Assembly: GCF_000406165.1 (NCBI RefSeq)
Contig: NZ_CM001977.1
Location: 2,444,624-2,508,623, forward strand
Length of the DNA stretch: 64,000 bases
From: Dickeya zeae NCPPB 2538
GTDB lineage: Bacteria > Pseudomonadota > Gammaproteobacteria > Enterobacterales > Enterobacteriaceae
Direction of reading: 5' to 3'
Shown piece by piece: positions 16,336 through 24,449 of this stretch. Positions within the stretch are counted from its first letter, which is position 1, and each line of letters opens with the position of its first letter. Made by a program: the position numbers and the translations under genes. Under the pieces are notes generated by a model that was not told the DNA's origin, did no database searches, and saw nothing but the letters and a program-made list of their open reading frames with translations.

Positions 16336-17106
16336 ATGGAAACGCGTCGCGCAGCAAGGCTCAACAAACTGGCTCAGGCTTTAAAAAAGGCCGATAAACT
16401 GCATCTGAAGGATGCTGCACAACTGCTCGGCGTCTCTGAAATGACGGTCCGGCGTGACCTGAATGCACGCCCCGATGCGTCTGTTGTGTTGCTGGGCGGC
16501 TATGTCGTTTGTGACCCGAAAACCAACGGCGCTACCAGTTATTTTGTCTCCGACCAGCAGACCAAACACGTGGTAGAAAAGAACATCGTGGGTGAACTGG
16601 CAGCTGCCTGCATCGAACCTAACGATACGCTCTTCTTCGACTGCGGCACGACCATCCCGTTTATTATTGCCGCCATTCCAGACGACCTGCCGTTTACCGC
16701 GATTTGCTATTCACTCAATACGTTTATGGCATTGCAGGACAAACCGAATGGTCGGGTGATTTTGTGCGGCGGGGAGTTTCATCCCGATAATGCCATTTTT
16801 ACCCCATTGGGGCACCAGCATGAACTGGATCAGATCTGTCCAACCAAGGCCTTCATTTCAGCAGGCGGCATTGACACACAAGCCGGCGCCACCTGCTTTA
16901 GCTTCGCCGAGCTGGCGATAAAACATCGTGCTATGGCGCTATCTCAACGGGTCATTCTGGCAGCGGACAGCAGCAAGTTCGGCAAACGTAAACCCGCCCG
17001 CATTGGTGCGCTGACGCTCTTTGATACGATTATCACTAACCGTATACCGGATAGTGACGCTCTCCACTACCTCAAAGCCAACAACATTGAGTTATTGACC
17101 CCTTAG
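16336..17106 (+). CDS. deoR: Deoxyribose operon repressor DeoR
   Basis: A 256-residue DeoR-family repressor. In E. coli it represses deoxynucleoside catabolism (deoCABD) and is induced by deoxyribose-5-phosphate. The N-terminal winged HTH is visible (KLHLKDAAQLLGVSEMTVRRDL). The C-terminal phosphosugar-sensing domain has the landmarks FFDCGTTIPFII and ILCGGEFHPDNAIF. The start at the ATG at 16336 (METRR, GAGG upstream) matches the E. coli start; the frame is open further upstream from 16312. It is convergent with dacC. Confidence 0.94.
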   Translation: METRRAARLNKLAQALKKADKLHLKDAAQLLGVSEMTVRRDLNARPDASVVLLGGYVVCDPKTNGATSYFVSDQQTKHVVEKNIVGELAAACIEPNDTLFFDCGTTIPFIIAAIPDDLPFTAICYSLNTFMALQDKPNGRVILCGGEFHPDNAIFTPLGHQHELDQICPTKAFISAGGIDTQAGATCFSFAELAIKHRAMALSQRVILAADSSKFGKRKPARIGALTLFDTIITNRIPDSDALHYLKANNIELLTP

Positions 17107-17112
17107 CCCCTT

Positions 17113-17146
17113 CGCTGCAGTCGGCGTTTTACGCCCTACTGCAGCG
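17113..17146. terminator. Stem-loop between convergent deoR and dacC
   Basis: CGCTGCAGT (17113-17121) pairs with ACTGCAGCG (17138-17146), with an inner GGCG/CGCC stem. There is no strong T-tract on either side, but the position just after deoR and just before the dacC end suggests a shared transcript end. Confidence 0.6.
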
Positions 17147-17157
17147 CCTTATTCCTG

Positions 17158-18366
17158 TCAGCCAAATAATCCGCCAAACCAGCCGGACAACGTCATCAAC
17201 ACGGTATCCCACAACCGGCCAAAAAAGCCTGCCTGCGGTATGTCATCCATCACCACCAGTGGGCGTTGGCCGATGCTGTTGCCATCGAGTTGGAAATCAA
17301 TCGTGCCGACAACCTGCCCTTTTTTCAGCGGCGCTTGCAACTGTCGTTGCGCCAACGTAAAGCTGGCTTTCAGGTTCTTCGCCTGCCCTTTCGGCACCGT
17401 CATCGCGGCATCCTGCGTTACCCCTAATCTGACCTGTTTTTCGCTACCAAGCCATACCCGTTGGGTCGTAAATGGGGTATCGCTGCGTATCAGCGTCGCG
17501 GTTTCGAAGAAACGGAACCCCCAGGTCAGCAATTTTTCACTTTCCCGGAAACGTATTGTGTCGGAAGGCGCACCCAATACCACCGAAATGAGCCGCATGT
17601 CACCATCGACAGCCGAAGCCACCAGACTATGACCCGCCCCATCGGTATAACCGGTTTTCACCCCATCGACACGCAAGTTACTGCTCCACAACAAACGGTT
17701 ACGGTTTGGCTGGCGGATATTATTGAAGGTGAACTCTTTCTCGCTGTGTAAGGCGTATTCGCTCGGTACATCGCGAATCAACGCCTGTGTCAGACGCGCC
17801 ATGTCACGAGCCGTACTGTATTGTCCTGGCGTATCCAGACCATGTACCGTCAAAAAGTGGGTGTTCGTCAGTCCCAGCGTCGCAGCGTACTGGTTCATCA
17901 GACTAACAAACGCATTCTGGCTCCCGGCGACATAATCCGCCAGTGCGATGCTGGCATCATTACCTGACTGAATCACTATCCCTTTATTAAGATCGGACAC
18001 CGAAATCTGATCGCCCGGTTTAAGAAACATCAGTGACGACCCACGTAACGTCGGATTGCCGCCAGCCCAGGCGTCTTTTCCAACCGTCACTTTATCTTCT
18101 GGCGTGATCTTACCCACTTTGATGGCCTGACCAATCACGTAACTCGACATGATCTTGGTCAGGCTGGCGGGATCGAGTCTGGTGTCTGCATTCGACTCAG
18201 CCAACACCCGGCCGCTGCCGTAATCGATCAGGATAAATGCTTTGGCGTCAATTTGTGGTGGAGGAGGCATCTGCTCGGCCTGAAGTACTGGCGAAACCGC
18301 CATCAATATCCCGGTAGCGGCGGCAACGATGCGTCGCCAGGAAATGCGAGGTGTCACTATCTTCAT
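17158..18366 (-). CDS. dacC: D-alanyl-D-alanine carboxypeptidase DacC (PBP6)
   Basis: A 402-residue penicillin-binding protein that trims the terminal D-Ala from peptidoglycan pentapeptides, anchored to the periplasmic face of the inner membrane. The signal peptide ends near LQAEQ (residue 30). The three active-site motifs are SLTK (Ser68-Lys71), SGN (in VIQSGNDAS) and KTG (in GVKTGYTDG). A C-terminal PBP5-type domain and an amphipathic anchor (FGRLWDTVLMTLSGWFGGLFG) follow. The start at 18364-18366 gives a normal signal peptide; the open frame extends upstream but is unlikely to be used. The dacC name rests on synteny with deoR and gstB. Confidence 0.92.
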   Translation of the reverse strand: MKIVTPRISWRRIVAAATGILMAVSPVLQAEQMPPPPQIDAKAFILIDYGSGRVLAESNADTRLDPASLTKIMSSYVIGQAIKVGKITPEDKVTVGKDAWAGGNPTLRGSSLMFLKPGDQISVSDLNKGIVIQSGNDASIALADYVAGSQNAFVSLMNQYAATLGLTNTHFLTVHGLDTPGQYSTARDMARLTQALIRDVPSEYALHSEKEFTFNNIRQPNRNRLLWSSNLRVDGVKTGYTDGAGHSLVASAVDGDMRLISVVLGAPSDTIRFRESEKLLTWGFRFFETATLIRSDTPFTTQRVWLGSEKQVRLGVTQDAAMTVPKGQAKNLKASFTLAQRQLQAPLKKGQVVGTIDFQLDGNSIGQRPLVVMDDIPQAGFFGRLWDTVLMTLSGWFGGLFG

Positions 18367-18886
18367 GCGCGCTGTCCATAAATTGTTAAAAATGAGGAGT
18401 ATCAAACAGTTTACTGGGCCTAACGGGTACAAGGTAGCCTGACATATCTGAGAATAAAACCGACCACACTGTAAAGTTCATCAAAGAAAAAGAAAAAATC
18501 AGCGGAATCTGTCGACAGACTCAGTCACAGCCACTGCAAAATGGGGAAAAACCCCTTGATTACACCACCGATGACTCAGTCGTCCCGCATATCTATCGAA
18601 ATGATTAAAATTTTTTATAAAATAGTCTTCACATACTACTTAGGCCAACATTTTTATTCTGTTATTTCCACTTCGAAAGTTTAATAGTGCAAATAAATTA
18701 ACTGGCATTTATCTCATCCCAAATAATGTGTTAAATTAATCATGTCAATATATTAACAAAAACGATGGAAGGAAGATTTCTTCGGCTTTTTTAAGCGGGA
18801 GCGTTATTAATTCGGTTAAATTTCACGACGAAAAACAATCTAACGATAGCGCCATGCCCTGTCGGGCAAACAAAAGGGACTTTATC
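18367..18886. other. AT-rich spacer between dacC and the rhlA-like gene
   Basis: About 520 bases, AT-rich from roughly 18600 onward, unlike the flanking core genes. It carries the divergent promoters of dacC and the rhlA-like gene. A small hairpin TGCCC-TGTC-GGGCA (18855-18868) lies 13 bases before the Shine-Dalgarno of the rhlA-like gene and could modulate its translation. No further gene is seen. Confidence 0.5.
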
Positions 18887-19705
18887 ATGTCAATAGAAAA
18901 ATGCATTGTCACATATGACTCATGGAAAATATATGTTGAAAGGCATATTTCCGATCCTGCACATGAAACCATCATTATGGTTAACGGAGCACTATCGACA
19001 ACGGCAGCGTTCAAAAACACCGTCAAAAATCTGTCTGGCAGGTTTAATATCATTCTCTTTGATTTACCGTTTATTGGCGAATCATTGCCGCATAACACGC
19101 TGGACAGAGTCATAACCAAAAACGATGAGGTCAACATCCTGCTCCACCTCATCGATACCTTTGAACCAGACCACATACTGTCGATATCATGGGGCGGGCT
19201 GTCTTCGATGCTGGCTTTGTCGAACAAACCCAGACATATCAAGAAGGCCGTGATCGCATCATTTTCGGCACATCTTAACGATAAAATGCGCGATTATATC
19301 CAACGCGCCAGGTATTATATTCATTCGAAAGAATTCGAAAGAGCGGCAGAGTTACTCAATAATGAAGTAGGTAAATTTTTACCACCTTTATTAAAGCACA
19401 TTAATTTAAAACACATCTCTTCGATGAGTGAATTCGCCTTTCAACAGGTTAACTTTCATATAGATCAAGTGCTCACACTGAAAGAAGAGAACTATATCGA
19501 AATATTCAAGGATATTAACGCTGATATACTTTTCTTGAATGGCGAAAATGACGAGTACACTACCGCTGACGATATCAAAAAAATGGGGCAATACATTCAT
19601 CACTGTGAATTCAGCACCATTCCCGAAGCGGGCCACTTCCTCGACCTTGAAAACAGGAAAGCGGCAAAGCAAGTTGCAGAGAAAATAATCTCGTTTTTCG
19701 CATAA
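18887..19705 (+). CDS. rhlA: RhlA-like 3-(3-hydroxyacyloxy)alkanoate synthase (alpha/beta hydrolase)
   Basis: A 272-residue alpha/beta-hydrolase-fold protein that closely resembles Pseudomonas aeruginosa RhlA as I recall it. Shared landmarks include MVNGALSTTAAF, the region ending FDLPFIGES, ITKNDEVNILLHLID, the nucleophile elbow SISWGGLSSMLALS (Ser-Trp-Gly-Gly), NGENDEYTTADD and GHFLDLE with the catalytic His. RhlA couples two beta-hydroxyacyl chains into HAA, a surfactant used in swarming. No rhamnosyltransferase (rhlB) or regulator is adjacent, so the product is expected to be the HAA-type lipid itself. The ATG at 18887 has AGGGA upstream. Codon use is AT-rich compared with neighbours, suggesting acquisition. 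Confidence 0.82.
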   Translation: MSIEKCIVTYDSWKIYVERHISDPAHETIIMVNGALSTTAAFKNTVKNLSGRFNIILFDLPFIGESLPHNTLDRVITKNDEVNILLHLIDTFEPDHILSISWGGLSSMLALSNKPRHIKKAVIASFSAHLNDKMRDYIQRARYYIHSKEFERAAELLNNEVGKFLPPLLKHINLKHISSMSEFAFQQVNFHIDQVLTLKEENYIEIFKDINADILFLNGENDEYTTADDIKKMGQYIHHCEFSTIPEAGHFLDLENRKAAKQVAEKIISFFA

Positions 19706-20012
19706 CCGTTATCGCCGTCAGGCTGCTGGATAACTGCCAGCAGCCTAATCACTAAGCTGATTATCAAACAGTACTAACTTATCGATCTTATCGCTGATAT
19801 TCCCGCATTTTTAACGCCTGTTTCCTCCATTGCCTGACGTTAGCACCACTGCTTTAGAACAGCCGACCTCAGAACCATAGACCTTAGAACAATCGGTGAC
19901 ATCAAACCCTTGCTGTGGATATAGTGGCAATAGTCTGACATTGGCATGAGCAGCGTGCGGCATCCCACCACCTGCTTTGTTGCGCCAAAAATCAACTCAA
20001 AGGAGTAGTGCC
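19706..20012 (+). other. Spacer after the rhlA-like gene, with stem-loop
   Basis: A 10-bp perfect stem (AGGCTGCTGG 19720-19729 / CCAGCAGCCT 19737-19746) with a 7-base loop lies 15 bases after the stop and probably marks the transcript end, although no T-run follows. The remainder holds the gstB promoter region. No other gene is seen. Confidence 0.55.
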
Positions 20013-20630
20013 ATGTTGAAAATCTGGGGTCGTGAAAACTCGACCAATGTGAAAAAAGCACGCTGGTGCGCGGCAGAACTTGGACTGGCCTATGAGCTGG
20101 TTCTGGCAGGCGGGCAATTCGGTCGTAACCATGACCCGGATTATCTGTCCATGAATCCTAACGGGCTGGTACCCTGCCTGCAGGACGACGATTTGGTACT
20201 GTGGGAGTCGCACGCCATCGTGCGTTATCTGGCAGCACAGTACGGCCAGGGGCGTTTTTATCATGCCAATGCGAAAACGCAGGCTGGCATCGACAAATGG
20301 CTGGACTGGGCAGCAGGGTTCTCCGAGCCCTACAAGCAGGTATTTATCAATCTGGTGCGTACTGCGCCGGAAAAACGCAACATGCAAGCGGTCGAAGCCG
20401 GTATTGCCGGTTGTGAAAAGTTATTTGCTATTGCTGATAGCGTACTGGCGACACAGCGATGGCTTTCCGGCGAAGAGTTCGGCATCGGCGACATCCCGAC
20501 TGGGTGCATCGCGTATAGCTGGTTCAACCTGCCGATTGAACGCCAGCCTCGGCCCCATCTGGAGCGTTGGTATCAGCAACTGACTGAGCGGGAAGCCTTC
20601 CGCCAGACCGTCATGCTACCGTTAACGTAA
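20013..20630 (+). CDS. gstB: Glutathione S-transferase GstB
   Basis: A 205-residue cytosolic glutathione transferase. E. coli GstB (YliJ) is of similar length (208) and acts on small electrophiles such as bromoacetate. The thioredoxin-like N-domain begins MLKIWGRENSTNVKK. The conserved NPNGLVPCL and LWESHAIVRYLA, which bind glutathione, are present. The C-terminal helical domain ends PHLERWYQQLTERE. The start is placed at the ATG at 20013, with AAGGAG upstream. Position between dacC and yliI equals E. coli. Confidence 0.92.
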   Translation: MLKIWGRENSTNVKKARWCAAELGLAYELVLAGGQFGRNHDPDYLSMNPNGLVPCLQDDDLVLWESHAIVRYLAAQYGQGRFYHANAKTQAGIDKWLDWAAGFSEPYKQVFINLVRTAPEKRNMQAVEAGIAGCEKLFAIADSVLATQRWLSGEEFGIGDIPTGCIAYSWFNLPIERQPRPHLERWYQQLTEREAFRQTVMLPLT

Positions 20631-20675
20631 CCCCTCTTCTTATACATCTCACCCGACGTCATATCATCGCTTGCC

Positions 20676-20697
20676 GTGCGCCCCACACCGGGCGCAC
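20676..20697. terminator. Stem-loop between convergent gstB and yliI
   Basis: GTGCGCCC (20676-20683) and GGGCGCAC (20690-20697) form an 8-bp GC-rich stem with a 6-base loop, 46 bases after the gstB stop and 9 bases before the yliI end. There is no T-run; it is probably a shared transcript end. Confidence 0.55.
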
Positions 20698-20705
20698 ATC
20701 CACAG

Positions 20706-21833
20706 TCAGGAGTCCGACAGCCCCACCTTTAGCAACTTGCCATTATCCTGATCGGTCAGCACATAAAGATAGCCGTCTGGCCCTACCCGCACGTCACGGA
20801 TACGTTCCCCCAGTTCCGTCAGTAGACGTTCTTGCGAGACAATGCGGTCGCCTTCCAGCGATAAACGAATCAGGCTGGTTCCCGCCAGTGCGCCGATAAA
20901 TAGCGAGTGACGCCAGGCAGGAAAACGACTGCTGTTATAAAATGCCATCCCGCTGATAGCTGGCGAGACTTTCCAGTAATAGACAGGCTGGGTCGTACCC
21001 GCCACTTCCGCCCCTTGAAATTCCGGGATTTTCTGCCCGGAGTAGTCGATACCATAGGTCGCCAGTGGCCAACCGTAATTCTCTCCCGGTTGGGGAATAT
21101 TGATCTCATCGCCGCCACGCGGGCCGTGTTCGCTTTCCCATACATCGCCAGACCACGGATTCAGCGCCAGTCCCTGTGGATTACGCAATCCGTAGGCCCA
21201 GATTTCTGGCCGGGCACCCGTGTGGTTCACAAAAGGATTGTCGATGGGAACACCCCCGTCCGGTGTAAGGCGTACCAGTTTACCTTGCAGGCTTCCCAAA
21301 TCCTGGGCCAGCATCCGTTGCTGGTTTTCACCGAGTGCGATAAACAAATGTCCTTGTTTATCGAACACCATTCGCCCGCCAAAATGGGCGCCGGTCGAGC
21401 GTTTCGGCAGTTGCCTGAAGATCACCGAAAAATGATTCAACCGTTGCATATCATCTGACAGCACGCCAAACCCGACGGCGGTTCCGGCCAGCCCTCCCGG
21501 TCCAGCTTCGGCATAACTCAAGTAGACCCGACGATCCTGACGAAAATTCGGCGACAACACCACATCCAGCAAACCACCTTGCGAATGAGCAAACACAGCC
21601 GGAACGCCACCTATCGGTGCAGAAAGCCCCTTACCAGCACGCCAGCGTCGCAACTGACCTGAACGCTCCGTCAGCAGCAGCCCTTGATCGTCCGGCAAAA
21701 ATGCCAGCGACCAGGGATGATCAAGATTATCCTGCAACACGGCGACGGTCGGCGCGGCAAACAGCCCCGCAGAAAACAACCAGCTAGCCGCCAATACCGG
21801 CAAAGTAAAAAAAGGAAAGCGGGGAAACGACAT
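20706..21833 (-). CDS. yliI: PQQ-dependent aldose sugar dehydrogenase YliI
   Basis: A 375-residue soluble, periplasmic beta-propeller dehydrogenase of the sGDH/YliI family, oxidising aldoses with pyrroloquinoline quinone. A signal peptide is present (FPFFTLPVLAASWLFSAGLFAAP). Propeller landmarks include HPWSLAFLPDDQGLLLTERSG, RSTGAHFGGRMVFD and WESEHGPRGGDEIN (PQQ/Ca-binding region). The position beside gstB and rimO is the E. coli one. No PQQ biosynthesis genes are in the window, so the cofactor source is unknown. Confidence 0.9.
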   Translation of the reverse strand: MSFPRFPFFTLPVLAASWLFSAGLFAAPTVAVLQDNLDHPWSLAFLPDDQGLLLTERSGQLRRWRAGKGLSAPIGGVPAVFAHSQGGLLDVVLSPNFRQDRRVYLSYAEAGPGGLAGTAVGFGVLSDDMQRLNHFSVIFRQLPKRSTGAHFGGRMVFDKQGHLFIALGENQQRMLAQDLGSLQGKLVRLTPDGGVPIDNPFVNHTGARPEIWAYGLRNPQGLALNPWSGDVWESEHGPRGGDEINIPQPGENYGWPLATYGIDYSGQKIPEFQGAEVAGTTQPVYYWKVSPAISGMAFYNSSRFPAWRHSLFIGALAGTSLIRLSLEGDRIVSQERLLTELGERIRDVRVGPDGYLYVLTDQDNGKLLKVGLSDS

Positions 21834-22102
21834 GCCTGATTCTCCCTGTTATTGGTGGTGGCAAGACGCTAGCCACATGAAAAACGATGCGGACGGTAAA
21901 ATGAGCAGACGGTAAATTAATAGCATGCTGGCTTCAACCATCAGGCAGAATTTACTCAAATTTGCATCCTGCCCATCATCGCCCCCAAGACTGGGGTACC
22001 CCCGTGCACTGATTGTTTTATAATCACACAGGACTGTTTCCTGACGGCGATTCAGGTATAATCCGCCGCATTTTTCCGCCCCAACCCGATGTATGAGACG
22101 CT

Positions 22103-23506
22103 ATGACTGTTAACACTTTCGATCCTTCACAAACCACCACACTGTCGGCACCGCAAAAAGCGCTGAACGATCAATCCGCTGACGTCAGCAAAGATCTGTC
22201 ACGCAAAATTGGCTTTGTCAGCCTCGGTTGCCCGAAAAATCTGGTGGATTCGGAGCGAATTCTGACCGAACTGCGTACCGAAGGGTATCAGGTGGTGCCG
22301 AGCTACAACGATGCCGATCTGGTTATCGTCAATACTTGTGGCTTCATCGATAGCGCAGTACAGGAGTCGCTGGAAGCCATTGGCGAAGCGCTCAATGAAA
22401 ACGGCAAGGTCATCGTGACCGGCTGCCTGGGCGCGAAAGAGAATCAGATCCGCGAGGTGCACCCCAAAGTATTGGAAATCACCGGCCCGCACAGCTACGA
22501 GCAGGTGCTCAGCCACGTGCATCATTATGTTCCCAAACCGGAGCATGACCCGTTTACCAGTCTGGTACCGGCTCAGGGGGTCAAACTGACGCCACGCCAC
22601 TACGCTTACCTGAAGATTTCCGAAGGCTGCGATCATCGTTGCACTTTCTGCATTATCCCGTCGATGCGTGGCGATTTGGATAGCCGCCCTATCGGTTCGG
22701 TGCTGGATGAAGCCAAACGGTTGGCAGAAGCCGGTGTGAAAGAACTGCTGGTCATCTCGCAAGACACCTCTGCCTACGGTGCTGACGTCAAACACCGCAC
22801 CGGATTCTGGAATGGTCAGCCGGTGAAAACCAGTATGGTCAGTCTGTGTGAACAATTATCGACGCTGGGGCTGTGGGTCCGTCTGCACTACGTGTATCCC
22901 TACCCGCATGTAGATGATGTGATCCCACTGATGGCCGCAGGCAAAGTGTTGCCGTATCTGGATATCCCGCTGCAACACGCCAGCCCGAAAATCCTCAAGC
23001 TGATGAAGCGCCCCGGCGCGGTAGAACGCACGCTGGAGCGCATCAAGCGCTGGCGCGAGATCTGCCCGGACCTCACCTTACGTTCAACGTTTATCGTTGG
23101 CTTCCCCGGTGAAACGGAAGAGGACTTCCAGATGCTGTTGGACTTCCTGCAAGAAGCACAGTTGGATCGCGTGGGGTGTTTCCGGTATAGCCCGGTGGAA
23201 GGTGCCGCGGCGAACAACCTGCCGGATCAGGTACCGGAAGACGTAAAAGAAGACCGCTATCATCGTTTCATGCAGGTACAGCAGCAGATTTCCAGCCAGC
23301 GTCTGCAGGCCAAAGTCGGCCGGGAATTGAAAGTGTTGATCGATGAGGTCGATGAAGAAGGCGCTATCGGTCGCAGCATGGCAGATGCACCGGAGATCGA
23401 CGGAGCGGTCTATCTGAATGGCGAAAACCGGGTCAAGGTGGGCGATCTGGTGACGGTCAAAATTGAGCATGCCGATGAATACGACCTGTGGGGTTCACTG
23501 GTCTGA
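22103..23506 (+). CDS. rimO: Ribosomal protein S12 methylthiotransferase RimO
   Basis: A 467-residue radical-SAM enzyme that methylthiolates Asp88 (E. coli numbering) of ribosomal protein S12. The N-terminal UPF0004 domain carries three cluster cysteines (SLGCPKN, VNTCGF, VTGCLG). The radical-SAM CxxxCxxC motif is in EGCDHRCTFCIIPSMRG. A TRAM domain lies at the C-terminus. It is about 26 residues longer than E. coli RimO because of an N-terminal extension; the conserved core starts at KIGFVSLGC. An internal start is possible but none has a better Shine-Dalgarno. Confidence 0.95.
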   Translation: MTVNTFDPSQTTTLSAPQKALNDQSADVSKDLSRKIGFVSLGCPKNLVDSERILTELRTEGYQVVPSYNDADLVIVNTCGFIDSAVQESLEAIGEALNENGKVIVTGCLGAKENQIREVHPKVLEITGPHSYEQVLSHVHHYVPKPEHDPFTSLVPAQGVKLTPRHYAYLKISEGCDHRCTFCIIPSMRGDLDSRPIGSVLDEAKRLAEAGVKELLVISQDTSAYGADVKHRTGFWNGQPVKTSMVSLCEQLSTLGLWVRLHYVYPYPHVDDVIPLMAAGKVLPYLDIPLQHASPKILKLMKRPGAVERTLERIKRWREICPDLTLRSTFIVGFPGETEEDFQMLLDFLQEAQLDRVGCFRYSPVEGAAANNLPDQVPEDVKEDRYHRFMQVQQQISSQRLQAKVGRELKVLIDEVDEEGAIGRSMADAPEIDGAVYLNGENRVKVGDLVTVKIEHADEYDLWGSLV

Positions 23507-23515
23507 TCGTCACGA

Positions 23516-23542
23516 CACTGGCCGATGATCACTCGGCCAGTG
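23516..23542 (+). terminator. Stem-loop after rimO
   Basis: CACTGGCCGA (23516-23525) pairs perfectly with TCGGCCAGTG (23533-23542), loop 7 bases, just after the rimO stop. No T-tract follows. It probably ends the rimO transcript and marks the junction between two gene blocks that are separate in E. coli. Confidence 0.65.
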
Positions 23543-23693
23543 ATTCACCTCGCCTTGATTCCGCTCAAAAAAACAGCGTCACTTGCCGCTTCCAGACAGT
23601 TCGCCTTGCGTCGTTTCAGTACCTCAAGTAGCCTTGCCTGATGATTACCGACGCCATAATGACTCTCTACTCCATACGGACGAAGGCAGCAGC

Positions 23694-24449
23694 ATGTGGA
23701 AACGCCTGATATTCGGTCTTTTCGCCACCATTTTGGTGTTAGCCTGCAGTGCTTTTCTGCTTGATCGCTGTATCAGCTGGCGCACAGCCCCTTACATCTA
23801 CGAGGACGTGGAGGATTTGCCGCCGCGTCAGGTTGGGGTGGTCCTGGGTACCGCTAAGTACTATCGCGCTGGTGTGATCAACCAGTATTACCTGTTTCGT
23901 ATTCAAGGTGCGCTTAATGCTTTTAACAGCGGCAAAGTCAGTTACTTGCTACTGAGCGGCGACAATGCCCAGCACAGCTATAACGAGCCGATGACCATGC
24001 GGCGCGACCTGATCGCCGCCGGGGTCCCGCCCGCCAGCATCGTGCTGGACTATGCCGGTTTTCGCACGCTGGATTCCATCGTCAGAACCCGCAAGGTATT
24101 CGATACCAACGATTTCACGATCATTACTCAGCGCTTCCATTGCGAGCGCGCGCTATTTATCGCGCTGCACAAGGGCATTCAGGCACAGTGTTTTGCTGTC
24201 CCCTCACCGAAGGATATCTGGCAGGTACGATTACGGGAATTTGGTGCCCGGCTTGGCACGTTGTTTGATTTGTATATTCTAAAGCGTGAACCCCGCTTCC
24301 TGGGGCCACAAGTTCCGATTCCGTCCGAATACAAAATTTCGCATGACGAACCCAGTTACCCGGCAGTACCGCCAGAATTCATGACCGATCAGGAGTCGAA
24401 AGTAGAGCCGCCGCTACGCCAGAAGCCAGCGGCATCCCCTTCCCGCTAG
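23694..24449 (+). CDS. sanA: Envelope-integrity protein SanA
   Basis: A 251-residue DUF218-family inner-membrane protein with one N-terminal membrane anchor (LIFGLFATILVLACSAFLL) and a periplasmic domain. E. coli SanA supports the outer-membrane barrier at high temperature (vancomycin resistance phenotype); its reaction is unknown. Strongly conserved segments include GVVLGTAKYYRTG-like (VVLGTAKYYRAGVINQYY), LLSGDNAQHSYNEP, DYAGFRTLDSIVRT and ITQRFHCERALF. The start at 23694 has GAAGG upstream. Its TAG stop directly abuts the yeiB stop on the other strand. Confidence 0.93.
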   Translation: MWKRLIFGLFATILVLACSAFLLDRCISWRTAPYIYEDVEDLPPRQVGVVLGTAKYYRAGVINQYYLFRIQGALNAFNSGKVSYLLLSGDNAQHSYNEPMTMRRDLIAAGVPPASIVLDYAGFRTLDSIVRTRKVFDTNDFTIITQRFHCERALFIALHKGIQAQCFAVPSPKDIWQVRLREFGARLGTLFDLYILKREPRFLGPQVPIPSEYKISHDEPSYPAVPPEFMTDQESKVEPPLRQKPAASPSR

